64,000 nt of DNA from contig NC_087075.1 in NCBI RefSeq assembly GCF_026151205.1, positions 12,570,303 to 12,634,302 of the forward strand, given 5' to 3'. The notes beneath the pieces are model-generated. The model was not told where the DNA came from, searched no databases, and saw only the letters and a program-made list of their open reading frames with translations. Numbering within the stretch: the first letter of the stretch is position 1; every line of letters starts with the position of its first letter. The DNA is from Bolinopsis microptera (taxonomy: Eukaryota; Ctenophora; Tentaculata; Lobata; Bolinopsidae). Shown one piece after another: positions 15,401-28,800 of the stretch. Position numbers and translations under genes: made by a program.

Positions 15401-16684
15401 GTTGATAGGTCACGTGTTAACTTAGAAGTAGGGGAAGAGGGGCCAGGGGTGTCGTCATTTCACTTTTTGTTGCCAGACAATTCTTGTGAATTGCAAATCT
15501 GGTGATGGTGCTGCCCTCAGTCCCCAAATTTTGATACTCATGATATTGGGCAATTTCAGGACACTTGAGTTGATAAATAGTCTTAATAAGTATCAAGTAT
15601 CAGTTATTATCAAGTACTGAAGATCTTAATAATTAGCAAATGTACTACCAATTTCCTCTACGAATGTTTTCTCTCTCTAGGTTACGTTGTGTGAGGAGGA
15701 TTGTCTGGGAGCAGCTACTGGATTGTCAGTTACACTAACTCTACTCATCACATCCCTGGTCTACCTTATCTTCTAAGCTACTAATATCAAAATATTATAG
15801 AGAATTAAACGACTGAAATAACTAAATAGAAGTTCGTTATGGGACACTGCACTGGTCTTAAGTTTTGGCTATATTGTGGGAATTAAGTGATTTCAATAAT
15901 ATAATTTACGTATATTATTGTATTTTATTATTTTCCATGACTAATTAATAAGTTACTAAACTAAATTTTATAGGATTTGAATTTAGCGATCGATTTCATC
16001 AGGACGAAACTTCATGTACTGCATAATGTTATCAAATGTATTATTAATTTTTGGTCCCTAATCCACAATGTATTTTTCCGATAAACATAAAATATCTATT
16101 ATCTAGTAAAGTATTGAATTATCTAATGGTTTGAATGTGAAGCTAATAAAGTAATAAGTAAATTCGTAATTAATCAACAAATTATCTGCTAATTAATTAT
16201 CACAAGTATCTAATTACTAACCCAATCTTCGTCATGACTGTCAATAGTTTTTCTGAAAGTCTCCAACATTGGTTCATCCGACAGTATTATCCTAACTTTA
16301 ACTCTGTTATCTTGAGATCCTTCTACTGTACCAAGACTACCGTACCCTGCACAAAAACAGGGATTAAGAATGCTATCGATATAGATTGAATATCAAACTA
16401 TAGAGGGAAACGTAGAAAAAACAGGCGACATGAATGACAAATATCACACTGATATTATATTATCTGTCTAGTTGAACCGAGCATGGTAAAGGTACAACTG
16501 AACGTTGTTCTAATGCAAAGATGAAGGATTTGCAGAGTACTAACCAGGATTTGCAGAGTACTAACCAGGATTTGATACGACGAAGACCTTGGCATCTTTT
16601 GGGAATACTCCTGATAGACTAAGATTCTCACATTTCTCTTGCACTGGAACAGGAGTTGACAGATTCTGAGGAAGGAGTGAAGTC

Positions 16685-16773
<89 letters not shown>

Positions 16774-16776
16774 GGC

Positions 16777-16853
<77 letters not shown>

Positions 16854-19800
16854 GCCAGACAGACAGACAGACATGATTTACCCACAGTCAAGTATATAAG
16901 GACACGTTCATTGAAGTTTGAGGATATTGGTAAATTTCTAAAATAGCGTTTTCGACGATAGTGGCTTAATTTTAGCATCTATTAATCTAGCGTGTTCATA
17001 AGTTCTGAACATTAGCCACGTGACCCATACTCCCATATGCACTGCTCAGAAATAAAATGTATTGCTTTTAGGCACTATAATGTAAAAAATGTCACATTTT
17101 TGTGACATTGTTTACCATAGCTGCCCAATTATCATTCCTTGGTCTGAAATATAGTAGATTAGGTCAATCTAACAATTATGATACAACATTGGTTAAAGGG
17201 CACGGATCGAACGGTTTTAAGGCAATATTTCGTACACTTTGTCACACTCAGAATACGAGACCTCTTTTCTACTGTGAGGTGTCCTCAAAACCCTTTCAAC
17301 TCATTATTTGATGGTTCTTCTGCCAATCATAGCCCTAAAATATGTTGTTTTGAAAAGTTAGCAAATACATGCACTTGGTTATTGGGAAATGATGTAAATT
17401 CTGTCACATTATATGGAATTTGAAATTCTGGGTGAATTTCCGAAATCATTTATATCTGATTTTGGTTTGTAGTACAGTCAAATCCGTCCTAATTTAAGCC
17501 TTTGTCGGACAAAATTCGCAACAAAGCGATTTTAACGGGATATGGTCGAGACAGGTCCCAGGACTCATTCCAGAGAGTTCCCAAAATCCTCGACTTCAGG
17601 AAAATCCACAATTACCACTTTTTTACCACCTTTTTACCACTTTGGTTTTCTGTAAATAAGTCACGTTCTGAATATCCTAGAAGACTCTAGTTTAAAGCAT
17701 TGTGTTAAGAAAACAAAGAAGAACAACTTTTTCTTTAACAACTTTTTCAAAAATAAATTATTTAATTAATTAATTAAATAATTAATAAATTTTCAAATAT
17801 TTCAAAAATATATTTTCATAAAAAATGTTCACGATTACATTCCACGACCCACGTATAATGAACTAATTTTTATAAAAATTTTCACTTTCAATATTTTGGA
17901 CTTGTAAAATTTTCGAAATTTGTAAAGAAAAACCACTATTTACCACTTTTTACCACATCGAATCTCCGCTAATAAAACGACTTCTGAATTTCGTAGAAGG
18001 TTCTAGATTGAACCAATGTGTTCAAAATATAAAAGAAAACAATTACTTTTTATATGACAACCTTTGGATTAGATAATTAATTGATTTATCAATTAAATAA
18101 TAATTAATTTTTTTAAAATTTCAAAATATAATTTTTATCAAAAATATTTGCCGTGACGTAAAACGTAAAATGAATTTACTTGAATAACAGAACATACACC
18201 GTCACATAGATTAGATAACAGATTAAAAAAATCCAGATAAATGGAATAAATGGTAAAATATCCAAATTTGTACGATACTATTATAGCTTATAACTATTTA
18301 CACAACATATCTCTCGACTTAGTGTTGTGCTTAACTAGATTGTTAAACTGGTTTGTTTGGAAGCTTCAGCTTTACTTTATGTTGACTTCTCTTCGTAAAA
18401 AAGTTGAATCTGCTAAAAATCGAGGACTAAAATCACACGAAATAGTTAATATTTTGACAAAAGAAGAACACATCGTGTGCCTGATACTGTACGCGTGCAG
18501 ATTCTATGTAAGTAGCTGTCAACTAATATACAATAATAGTAATCTGTTTTTACCGTTTTACTTTTAAGTTTTATGTCAGCGGAGAGCGCAACTAGAGGCA
18601 TTCTTAACCAATACAATGTTTTAATTTACCAGGCAAATGAGGAGTTAGTTTCGGTGAATAGCTTTAAGAGGGCGAATGATCGACAATGTAAATTTGTATG
18701 GAATGAAATATGGAAAGGGTTGCTGTTCCCGGCCCAGGTACTATTTAAACTATTTATCTTTTAAGTAAGTACACTAACTTTTAAACTATGCCCAGCAAAT
18801 TTGAAACGGATACGTACAGTCCTATTCTGTATTCTTTATCCTGACGCCTCTCATACCTTGTATAAATAAACAAATCAATGCACCACAGGTTGGATCAACA
18901 ACCCCTGGTCACTGAACGAAATTAAACGGCAGTACAACGGCATGACTGATTCAGCTCAGAGTGACGTCTTGTGTTTATTATTGCAGACAGTGACCATAGA
19001 CCAGTTCCAAAGATTCATATCTAGCCTAGCGGTTAGAGCATCAGCCTTCTGCGCAGAAGGTTCAGGGTTCGAATCCCAGTGTCACCTAGTCTAGGGAGTA
19101 TCTAAGGATCCATTGGATCTATGCGATCTCAACGGTCGACTCAACCGAATGATAGGAAACTTAATTGAGGGTTAAATGAGGAGGGGTACCTGTTAAAAGT
19201 TCAAGAAACTTCCTAGGATACCCCTTCAGTGCATACTGTAAACATAGTGCTATTAACTATTATATCGGCCAATGAAGAGGAGTCCGTTGTAACAGAGTCA
19301 GGACCATCTTTAGTCCACGAACACAGTTTAAACAAATGTCCATACTGTAACGTAGAGATCGCACCAAATGATAAATCCTCAAACCGGATTACAGACATGC
19401 TAAGTTATTGTGCGGGGGAGGGGGGAGGTGGTATAGTACACATACGTTAGGCTCTTATTAAGTTACTAATTCGCTCGCCCAAAAATTTCACGTGACTTTC
19501 TCCGTAGCTTAGTGCACTAGATTCCCACTATCGGAATCGTTCTGAATAGCCGATCCATACCTACTCCGTGGATCCGACTGGTGGTGTCTGATCCAGTGAA
19601 AGCGTGGCACAGAAATCGTGCAGAAAGCCCAATTACGGTATCCTAGCACCCTGTCACGTGATAAGCGATTAGGTAATTATTGATAACCCAATCAATTTCG
19701 CTAACGAGATAAACAAATTGCTTGATAACTTCGTCATTTTCAATCCGTTTCGCACATCGTTTTGCAGATGTTTTGATTTGCAGAGAGGCAGTTGAGTGGT

Positions 19801-22800
19801 CTAATCAAGTTGATGTTTCTGTAATTTGTGATGATACTGATTTGCTTGTCATTTTACTGCACATGACAAAACACTTTGCATTTGACCACCAACTGTTTCT
19901 CACCACCAAAAGCTACATCTATGACATTGAGAAAATTCAAAGTGCGACAGGTAGGAGGTACGTAAACATGATACTGCTGCATGCCACGCTTTCACTGGAT
20001 CAGACACCACCAGTCGGATCCACGGAGTTGGTAAGGATAGGCTCTTCAGAACGATCGCATCCATCGATGAAAGTGTAATAGATGCTTTTTATTCGGCAAA
20101 TTCTACACCAGCTACTATAAAGCATGTCGAAGAACTTTTGATGCTGCAGCCGATTTCATCAAAATCGAGATCACTAGATGAAGCTAGACTTTCAGTTCTT
20201 GAACAGAAGTCGCAATCTTTAACAGCAGACATCAAGTGAGAACAGCTCCCGCCAACATCTGGGGCAGCTGAACAACATTCTTATCGTGTTTACCATCAGC
20301 TGCAGGCGTGGGATAAGAATGACCTAGATCCGATAAGCTGGGGATGGAAGATGAACAATAGGGCGCATGTACCAGTGACCACTCTTATGAGTACAGCTCC
20401 GAAAAAGCTCATTCAAAAAATCAGTTGCAACTGTTTAAAGTCAGGTTGTGGCAATGCTTGTTCATGCAGAAAAGCAGGAATACATTGTGGATCAACCTCA
20501 AATGTCAGGACAATTGCACCTATGTGCCAGCTGAGGACTCATAAGTTAGACTCTTATCTAGTATACATGGTTATATAAAGTACCACTTCGATTTCCCGAT
20601 TAATTTAATGAAAATTTGTTAATTATTCGTGATATGTAATTTTAAAATATTTTGATCAAAAATAATTTGTATAATTTTTGAATATTTGTTTAATAATCGA
20701 ATTAACTAATTAATTAATTATCTAATCCAAAGGTTGTCAGATAAAAAGTTGTTCTCTTTTATAATTTGAACACATTGGTTCAATCTAGAACCTTCTACGA
20801 AATTCAGAAGTCGTTTTATTAGCGGAGATTCGATGTGGTAAAAAGTGGTAAATAGTGGTTTTTCTTTACAAATTACGAAAATTTTACAAGTCCAAAATAT
20901 TGAAAGTGAAAATTTTTATAAAAATTAGTTCATTATACGTGGAATGTAATCGTGAACATTTTTTATGAAAATATATTTTTGAAATATTTGAAAATTTATT
21001 AATTATTTAATTAATTAATTAAATAATTTATTTTTGAAAAAGTTGTTAAAGAAAAAGTTGTTCTTTTTTGTTTTCTTAACACAATGATTTAAACTAGAGT
21101 CTTCTAGGATATTCAGAACGTGACTTATTTACAGAAAACCAAAGTGGTAAAAAGTGGTAAAAAAGTGGTAATTGTGGATTTTCCTGAAGTCGAGGATTTT
21201 GGGAACTCTCTGGAATGATTCCTGGGACCTGTCCCGACCATATCCCGTTAAAATCGCTTTGTTGCGAATTTTGTCCGACAAAAAGACGGATTTGACTGTA
21301 CTATTGGAAGGGCGGGAAAACTCTATATAAGGACGATACACGGATACAGTTGATTCAAGTATAGGGCAGTTGATGTAAACATCGTCACAAAATGATACGA
21401 CATCGTAAATAGGTTACATTTTGCGGGGAAAGTCTATATAAGGACGATACACGGATACAGTTTATTCAAGTATAGGGCAGTTGATGTAAACATCGTCACA
21501 AAATGATACGACATTGTAAATAGGTTACATTTTGCGGGAAAACTCTATAAGTCTATATATAAGGATGATACACGGATACAGTTGATTCAAGTATAGGGCA
21601 GTTGATGTAAACATCGTCACAAAATGATACGACATCGTTAATAAGTTAAATTTTGCGGGAAAACTCTATATAAGGACGATACACGGATACAGTTGATTCA
21701 AGTATAGGGCAGTTGATGTAAACATCGTCACAAAATGACATCGTAAATAGGTAAAATTTGGAAAAAATGATTATAGAATGAAATAGTCTGTGATTAACAT
21801 ATTACATACGAGTATTGCTGAAAGCACAGTGTAAGGCCTACACGGACCGCCTCTAACTAGCCAATCCCTGTTTACATGCCGTGTAGCAGGGGACTAGAAA
21901 GAGCTAAACTAGTAAGCGGGGCATAGCCAATACACTATACTCCCATCATTGAGTATATTACCAATATAAATACATTATAAAATGGGCAGGGGTTTTTATA
22001 TTTCCTGTATCTTTGTATTAATTATTTCGGACTGTAATTAGGACTGTTCACGTGAAAGAAATTGTATCTAAATTTTACAATGACGTACTCGTATGTGACG
22101 AAATTTACATTTCTTGACCCTATTTTGAAGAACCATACCTCGGTTAGAATTCAATGTTCTTCCAGGAATTATTGCTTGGTTATTCTTTAGCAAATTAGAA
22201 CTCAAGTTTAACAATGCTGAGTTTAATTTTACTAAGTTACTGAAATGTGACGAAATTTACTTTTCCTGCCCCAACAGTATAATTTCAATGTGATGAAAAA
22301 TTGGCATGGGTTTCTATATTTCCTGTATAAATCCATTCTAATTATAATAAGGACTATTGGTATGAAAGAAAATCTATCTAAATTTTAAAATTACGTATGT
22401 GACGAAATTTACATTTCTTGCCCCTATTTTAAAGAACCATACCTCAGTTAAAATTCAATTTTCTTCCAGGAATTATTGGTTGGTTATTGTTCAGCAAATT
22501 ATAACTCAAGTTTAACAATGCTGAGTTTAATTTTACTAAGTTACTGAAATGTGACGAAATTTACTTTTCCTGCCCCAACAGTATAATATCAATGTGATGA
22601 AAAATTGGCATGGGTTTCTATATTTCCTGTGTAAATCCATTCTAACTATAATAAGGACTGTTGATACGAAAGAAAATCTATCTAACTGAATCTAATGCAA
22701 GGGCTGATGTGACAAAATTTACATTTCTTGCCCCCTATTTTGAAGAATCATACCTCGAATAGGATATAATTTTACTTTATCATCATACCTATGTCGATAA

Positions 22801-25800
22801 ACTAGTTATTTTGCCAACAAATAGCAAATAAAGTTATCATATTTTTTTGTGACGAAATTTACAAATTTTTACCATGTTCAGGTGTTGAAATTTTGCCAAT
22901 GCTAACATATCACTGCCATATAATAATTTATATGACCGGTGTGTGGTTGAAATATTGTTAATTGATCCATAGTACGTAATATATGGTGTTTAAGTTGGTA
23001 TACTACTATTTACTCAATTTCACACATGTTGAGATATCATACAAATGTATGTGACAAAGTTTACCCATTTCTGCCTTCTGTATTAATTGTATTTGCCTAT
23101 AACAATGAAATATGTGAACAATTCCAAACATATTCAGCTCACAAAATAATGCTAGACTATTCGGCATTTCTTGTCAGGATGTCATAAACATCCCTCATAT
23201 AAATTTCTTAAATGTGTGACAGAGTTTACATGGTGCTACCATTTAACGAAAAAAGTCGCTAAATATGTAGATAATAGTCATATGCAACTATCCTATAAAT
23301 TTGAAATTCGAAAATTTGGTCAAACACGGCAACAAGGGGTCCATATAAACTCTGTCACATTTTTATAGTGTGACAAAGTTTACAACTCACTGCCGGCCGC
23401 ATTTAAGCGATATCTTATCGTCTGATAAAGATATCTTTATGCGACAAAGTTTATCTAGAGGATGAAACGATTATCCTAACCATTGAGGGTTTATATAGTT
23501 TTATAGTGTGACACATTTTACATCATCGTGCCATTTAGTAGGGTCACTAATATTTACCAATATCCTCAAACTTCAATGAACGTGTCCATAAAAGAGAAAA
23601 GATATATATATATAATATAAAAAATAAGAGAAACACCTATTTCACATCTAATCGAAGATATTGAAAAACAAAACAAATAATCATCTAAAAACCATATAAA
23701 GATAAGAAATATTTAAATAGTATTATAAGTTAACAAACACGTATTATTAAAACGAACCGAAAGCACAAGTTGAGCAGGAACATAAGACTTCTCCTCACAC
23801 CAGTGCTTGATGATGGTGACATCTCCCTCAGATTTAAAAGAAGGAACTTTACCTCTTATCTTCCTGACACAGATCATCACTCTCACATCTCCTACTTCAA
23901 TACCCCAACGTGATTTCAACCTGTGGGGAAAATGTGTTGATACTTTGTGCTGATTGGTTGGTTTGTGACACGTGGTTTTCATCACGTGGTGTATTATTTC
24001 AATCCTCAAATTTTCAACTTTAATAGCCCACTGCGATTTTAATCTGCGGTGTGGATAATGTAAAGGGAAGTAGTATATAGGTCGGATACCGCGATATGTT
24101 GCATAACAGTGACTATAAACTTGTTGAGTTTTATACCATTGGCTGGATTGATGCGGCTAGAACGATGGAATCTCCTATGAGAGATGAGAGAAGGACAATC
24201 AGGAAGTATGCCACCCACATTCCACAAAAAATCATAATATTACAAGTTGACTTACGCAATGCACTCTCGACTCTTCAAGTGCTTGAAACAATCCTTCTTG
24301 TTCTGAACAGCAGCACTCTTACTCACACAGCTGTCTTCAAGCACGTAATCGTGTTCCTCCGTGTGCACCCCTGGGTATTATTAATTAGTAGGTAATTAGT
24401 ATAATTAAATCTTCATAATCACCAACACAGAATGATCACTTATTATGATCTTGTGGGTTTTTGATTGACTAGTAAGGGTAACTTAACAAGTAATTTTTCA
24501 TGATATAACTATATAAGTTAATTATCTCCGTAATTTAGCTTATAATAATGACAAGATATATTGGCAGAAATTACAATGAAGTTTTGATATTTAGTTATTT
24601 GTTTTAGGAAAAGATTAGACTTGGGCGTTGTTTTTAACTATCCCTTGTTTAGAACTTTTATTTAATTAAGTTAATTAACTAATTAGTTAATTATTTAATT
24701 AACTAATTACCTACGACCATAGCCTCTACAAGGTGAGGATACTGAACATAAACCTCCTCCCCCAGCAGTGCAGTGTACCTCTCTAGAGGTGTCTCTGATT
24801 GTGGGTCTATGTTGAGGATACAGTTCTTGTCCTTGCTTCCAAACTGGAATATCTTACACCCAGCTTGTGCGAACTCAATCTGAAGGGAGTAATGGTTATT
24901 TTAACATAGTTTAATAATGATAATATTAATTATATAGATGGTGTTTTAAACACTATATTACTATTAAGTGACACTAATTATACTTTAAACACTATAATAC
25001 TTAATTTTAAACATATCCACTGTATAGTGTATAGTATAGTGTATAACACAATTTAACTGATGGTGGTATATTGTTGTAAATTTTGGGTCTAATAACACTG
25101 AAAGATCTTTGCCCCCATGACATTTAAATTATCAAAGTTGAAAATTTAACGTTTGAAAATTGTTCAGTGCGCATTTTCCAAATAACATTAAAACTGCAAA
25201 CCTCGTGTTTTAGATGAGTGGAAGTAGGGAAACCCATTCTGAATGGATCAACTGCCTTGTCAGGGAAGATCCAGGTCAACTGATCGGGAGGTATGAGGAA
25301 ACAGGCTTTGTCTCTGAACTCCATACTGAGGTTTTTTAGTAATTACTGGACTGATTAGCTAATGAGTTTGTTAATTACTGGATAATTACTGGGCTGATTA
25401 GCTAATGAGTTTTTGAATTGGCGGATAAATTAATAGGCTTCTCAATAGAATAATTAACTAATTGAACTGAAATTAATTATCAGACTTAAGTGCTGGGGCA
25501 CTCTTTATTCTCAAGGGCTGAGGTAGTACAACTACGGATTATTCAGCCCATATTTCATCTAAGAGATGTTTACAGAGTTTATTTGTGCAAACAAAAATAG
25601 AAAAAAAAAGAAGAAATTGCGTATCATGTTGAGTTGAATGAAATGAAACTCAATATCTAATCATGGTCCGAATAAATGTTACTCACTTTGTATAAGAAGG
25701 TTTGAGATCGGGAAAAACACCAGGATAAGATGAAGGGTAGAGACTAGTGTTGTTAGGATCAAACGTTCCTATCAAACAGTCCCCGTGCTTGTTCCTGGCC

Positions 25801-28800
25801 TTCTCGTCGTCTGTCATACGGGACAAGGGCGCGGACATGGCATCTACTAACCGTTCCTGATAAGAGTGGTCACGTACAATCAGGAGAATAACTTTAAAAT
25901 ATCATCAAAGTATACTTTGATGATATTTTAAAGTTATTCTTAAGTAATAATAACTAGAAATTCGTACATCGCTTTATAACCAAAAAATTTGCATAATTTC
26001 TGTCTCGGTCTTTGTCCCTTTAAACCCAAAACTGGGAAAACAAGTAGGAATTTTATAGATAACCAGATCACTGCAGCGACAAACCTCATTGATAAAGCTG
26101 ATAAGAACAACGGCTTCCCATTCTTGCTTTTTACCGTTCAAGTCTGTTTTGAAAGTTCTTGGGTAGAAATCTGCGATAGGAGAGTCCTCTCGGTACAGCT
26201 CCTAAAGATTTGGTCTTAAAATAAATTCTTATGAAAAATTTGTATTATATTTATAAATAGCAGTGATAATAATATTATGTAATAAATCATATTAGATAAT
26301 TGAAGTTTCATAAAACCACTGTTCACTATTAAAATAAAACTTAAATATTACTCAACAGTATTTAATCTATACATTCTAGAAATTTACTTACTATTATATA
26401 CTAGGTAAGAACTGGACACTCATGCTTGAAAAGATATCGATAATACTGATGCATAGTATGAAACCAAATAACAAAAGATGTTACACCAATTATGACCAAG
26501 ATAACTTATCAATAAATTTTCTCAAGTTCGTGAAGCTATAATAGGAAAGTTTTAAGAAGATCTATAAAATATTCCAGAGATTGGGACGATGAGATTATTA
26601 TATGTTAACAGGAAGACGACTGTACAATGTACATCTTAGGAGCCACTCGCTACTACAGAGAAGCTACGCTCACCAAGCTGAGAATTTAAAGATAGGATAA
26701 AAAGTTTCAATGAGAGACTATTAAGTGAGTATCTGAACATGTCTTGCAGATAATATTATATAATGTACGTCAATTATTTTCAAATTAAAAAGTTAAAACG
26801 TTTTTCTGCTGTAAAGTAAACTATAGCGCTGACACCTAATCATGCCTTATTGATAAACTAATAGAATTGTGGGATCTCACATTCAACACAGTACAATTAA
26901 TGTTATTAATGATATTTTAGTAAATTATTATCATCAATAACATTAACAAAATAAGAATTAAGGCTTGATCGACTACAGGCCGTGCGCAGGGGGGAGGCGA
27001 TGCAGACTGCCTGAATAGTGGTAGGTAAATGTTTGCTCTTCTCAAAAGGGCAAAATGTCATGAATTTTTGATAACGACAGAAAGGTTCCAACAATCACAC
27101 AATTAAATAATTAACTAATTAACTGATTAACTAATTACAAACCTGAAGAGCGGTAGGTAACAGCTTGCTGCTCCCGTAAGGAAACACTGCCATCAGTTGT
27201 TGGAAGGGACAAAAAGGTTCTGATAGGTCGAGATCTATGTTCATTTCGGCTACGTTTGATAAGTCAGAGAGGTAAGGTGCGTAGTGGTATGGGTAGAACC
27301 TGACAATTAGTATAATTAATTAATTAGTAAATTAGTAAATTGGTAAATTTCGCTATTATGAGACATAAGGTTAAACACAAACTTAGTGAATAAACTGGGC
27401 TTTTTGGAACTTACGTCAAAATGAAAAGGCCAAAAGGTTCAGCGACTACCGACTAAAAACATCAAATTATATATGCAACCTCCTTATAATAATAATAAAT
27501 TGAAATTTAATAACACCGCTTTTAAGATAAAACTTATACTCAGCAGTTTTTAAACTAGTCATCCCAGAAAATAACATGAAAACTAAGTAAAGAAAAGTAA
27601 CTTATGCTTGAAAACATATCGTCAATACAAAAGCCAGAAAATAGTGTACTTTTAAACATACAGGGTGGGCCAAAAGTCAGTACCCATACGTTGGCCTGAG
27701 TAGCTCCGCCGTGTTTTATATTTGAGAGCTGTTGCTTTGCAGTTGGCATACTGTACTTACTGGTTCGAGGATTCCGTCGTCAAAATTTGAAAATTCGAAT
27801 ATTTTAGACCACGCCCATTCAATATTAAAACACCTATATTGTGTTCTCTGAACATGCTGAACCCCTAATTTTTTCAGAGACGGTAAATTATTAAATGTTG
27901 CATATGATCTGAAAATATGAGGCAAACCGGATTAGAAATGACGAAGTTACCAAGCATTTTCTGTATCTCGTTAACAATATTGACTGGGTGATTATGTGAC
28001 ATCGTGACACGACACCTTAATTGGGCACCCTTAACAATTCCCATAATGTTTAACGGGGTATTAAACGGGGGCACCTTATCACGTGATTAGGTAAACCATT
28101 CACCTGATCACACGTAATGAATAAACTCGTTATGCTTCATATCTCGGTCATCTGAGAAGCTACAGTTCTAATTCTTTCAGGACAAACGTAATTCGAATGG
28201 CCAAACACAATTCAATAATATTTAGCTTGATCCGACTATCCAAACTATCAAATAAATGTGAAAATGAACCTCCATTTGAAAAAAATGAACGCGAATATTT
28301 TTCGAGTTGACAAATTCCTCGAACCAGTGGTGGTACTAAGTCATACCAGAAAGAAGTATTTAAATTGGGCACTCAGTGACTGAGCTATAAAGGCCAACGT
28401 ATGGGTACTGACTTTTGGCCCACCCTGTATTATGCAAAGATCAAACACCAGATAAGACAAAAATAGTTATTGATAAAGTTTTTCAACTTATGACTAATAT
28501 AATATATTAAATATATAAATTAAAATATTATCAATTTTAAAACTCACCAGCTCCAGCTCTGACAGCCTTGATAATAATACGTGAGAATCCACTTCAGTCC
28601 TTCCACGTACTTCAACCCGATCTCCTTTTGAAAATCAGGTACTGCCTTCTCTGTCAGCTCAAACTTGTCCATGTAATACCTGAATTCCATTGTCGCATTA
28701 TTAGAGTGTAAAATCCGGATCGGAACATTGTTTATGAGTCGCATAGTTAAAATGTTTCTTGGGTAAAATTTGTATTGATCCCGTTTGATGCGACAAGGAA

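Larger units (their letters stand above)
17472..21301. mobile_element. Long-inverted-repeat DNA transposon, copy 1
   Basis: The element begins GTACAGTCAAATCCGTC and ends with its complement, with TA on each side (17470-17471 and 21302-21303). The terminal inverted repeats are about 650 bp long. The same element recurs at 41538-44907. TA target site and CAGTCAAA ends suggest an IS630-Tc1-mariner/pogo relative. The core contains no DDE transposase but holds exon-like pieces, a tRNA-like segment and fragments of a DTDLL/CXC protein. A ~75-bp stretch (ccacgctttcactggatcag...) is present twice in inverted orientation, near 19535-19610 and 19983-20060. It lies nested in the element 16900-23587. Confidence 0.8.
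16900..23587. mobile_element. Large inverted-repeat element in XRN1 intron 18
   Basis: Inverted ends of about 36 bp, GGACACGTTCATTGAAGTTT at 16900 and its complement ending at 23587, bound 6.7 kb. Without the nested transposon at 17472-21301 it would be about 2.9 kb. Its interior carries at least 12 copies of a motif close to TGTGACAAAGTTTAC, mainly on the right side, plus two larger tandem arrays. No transposase is seen, so the superfamily is open. Target duplication is unclear (perhaps TA). Confidence 0.6.

Noticed and set aside
16628-16978. Long open frames on both strands through the (CAGA)n repeat (poly CLSV / RQTD)
   Set aside because: Tetranucleotide repeats without stops give open frames in several registers; the right-hand edge of this tract is intron sequence of XRN1.
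19022-19094. Functional tRNA gene
   Set aside because: A and B boxes are present but the acceptor arm does not pair and the anticodon loop is one base short.
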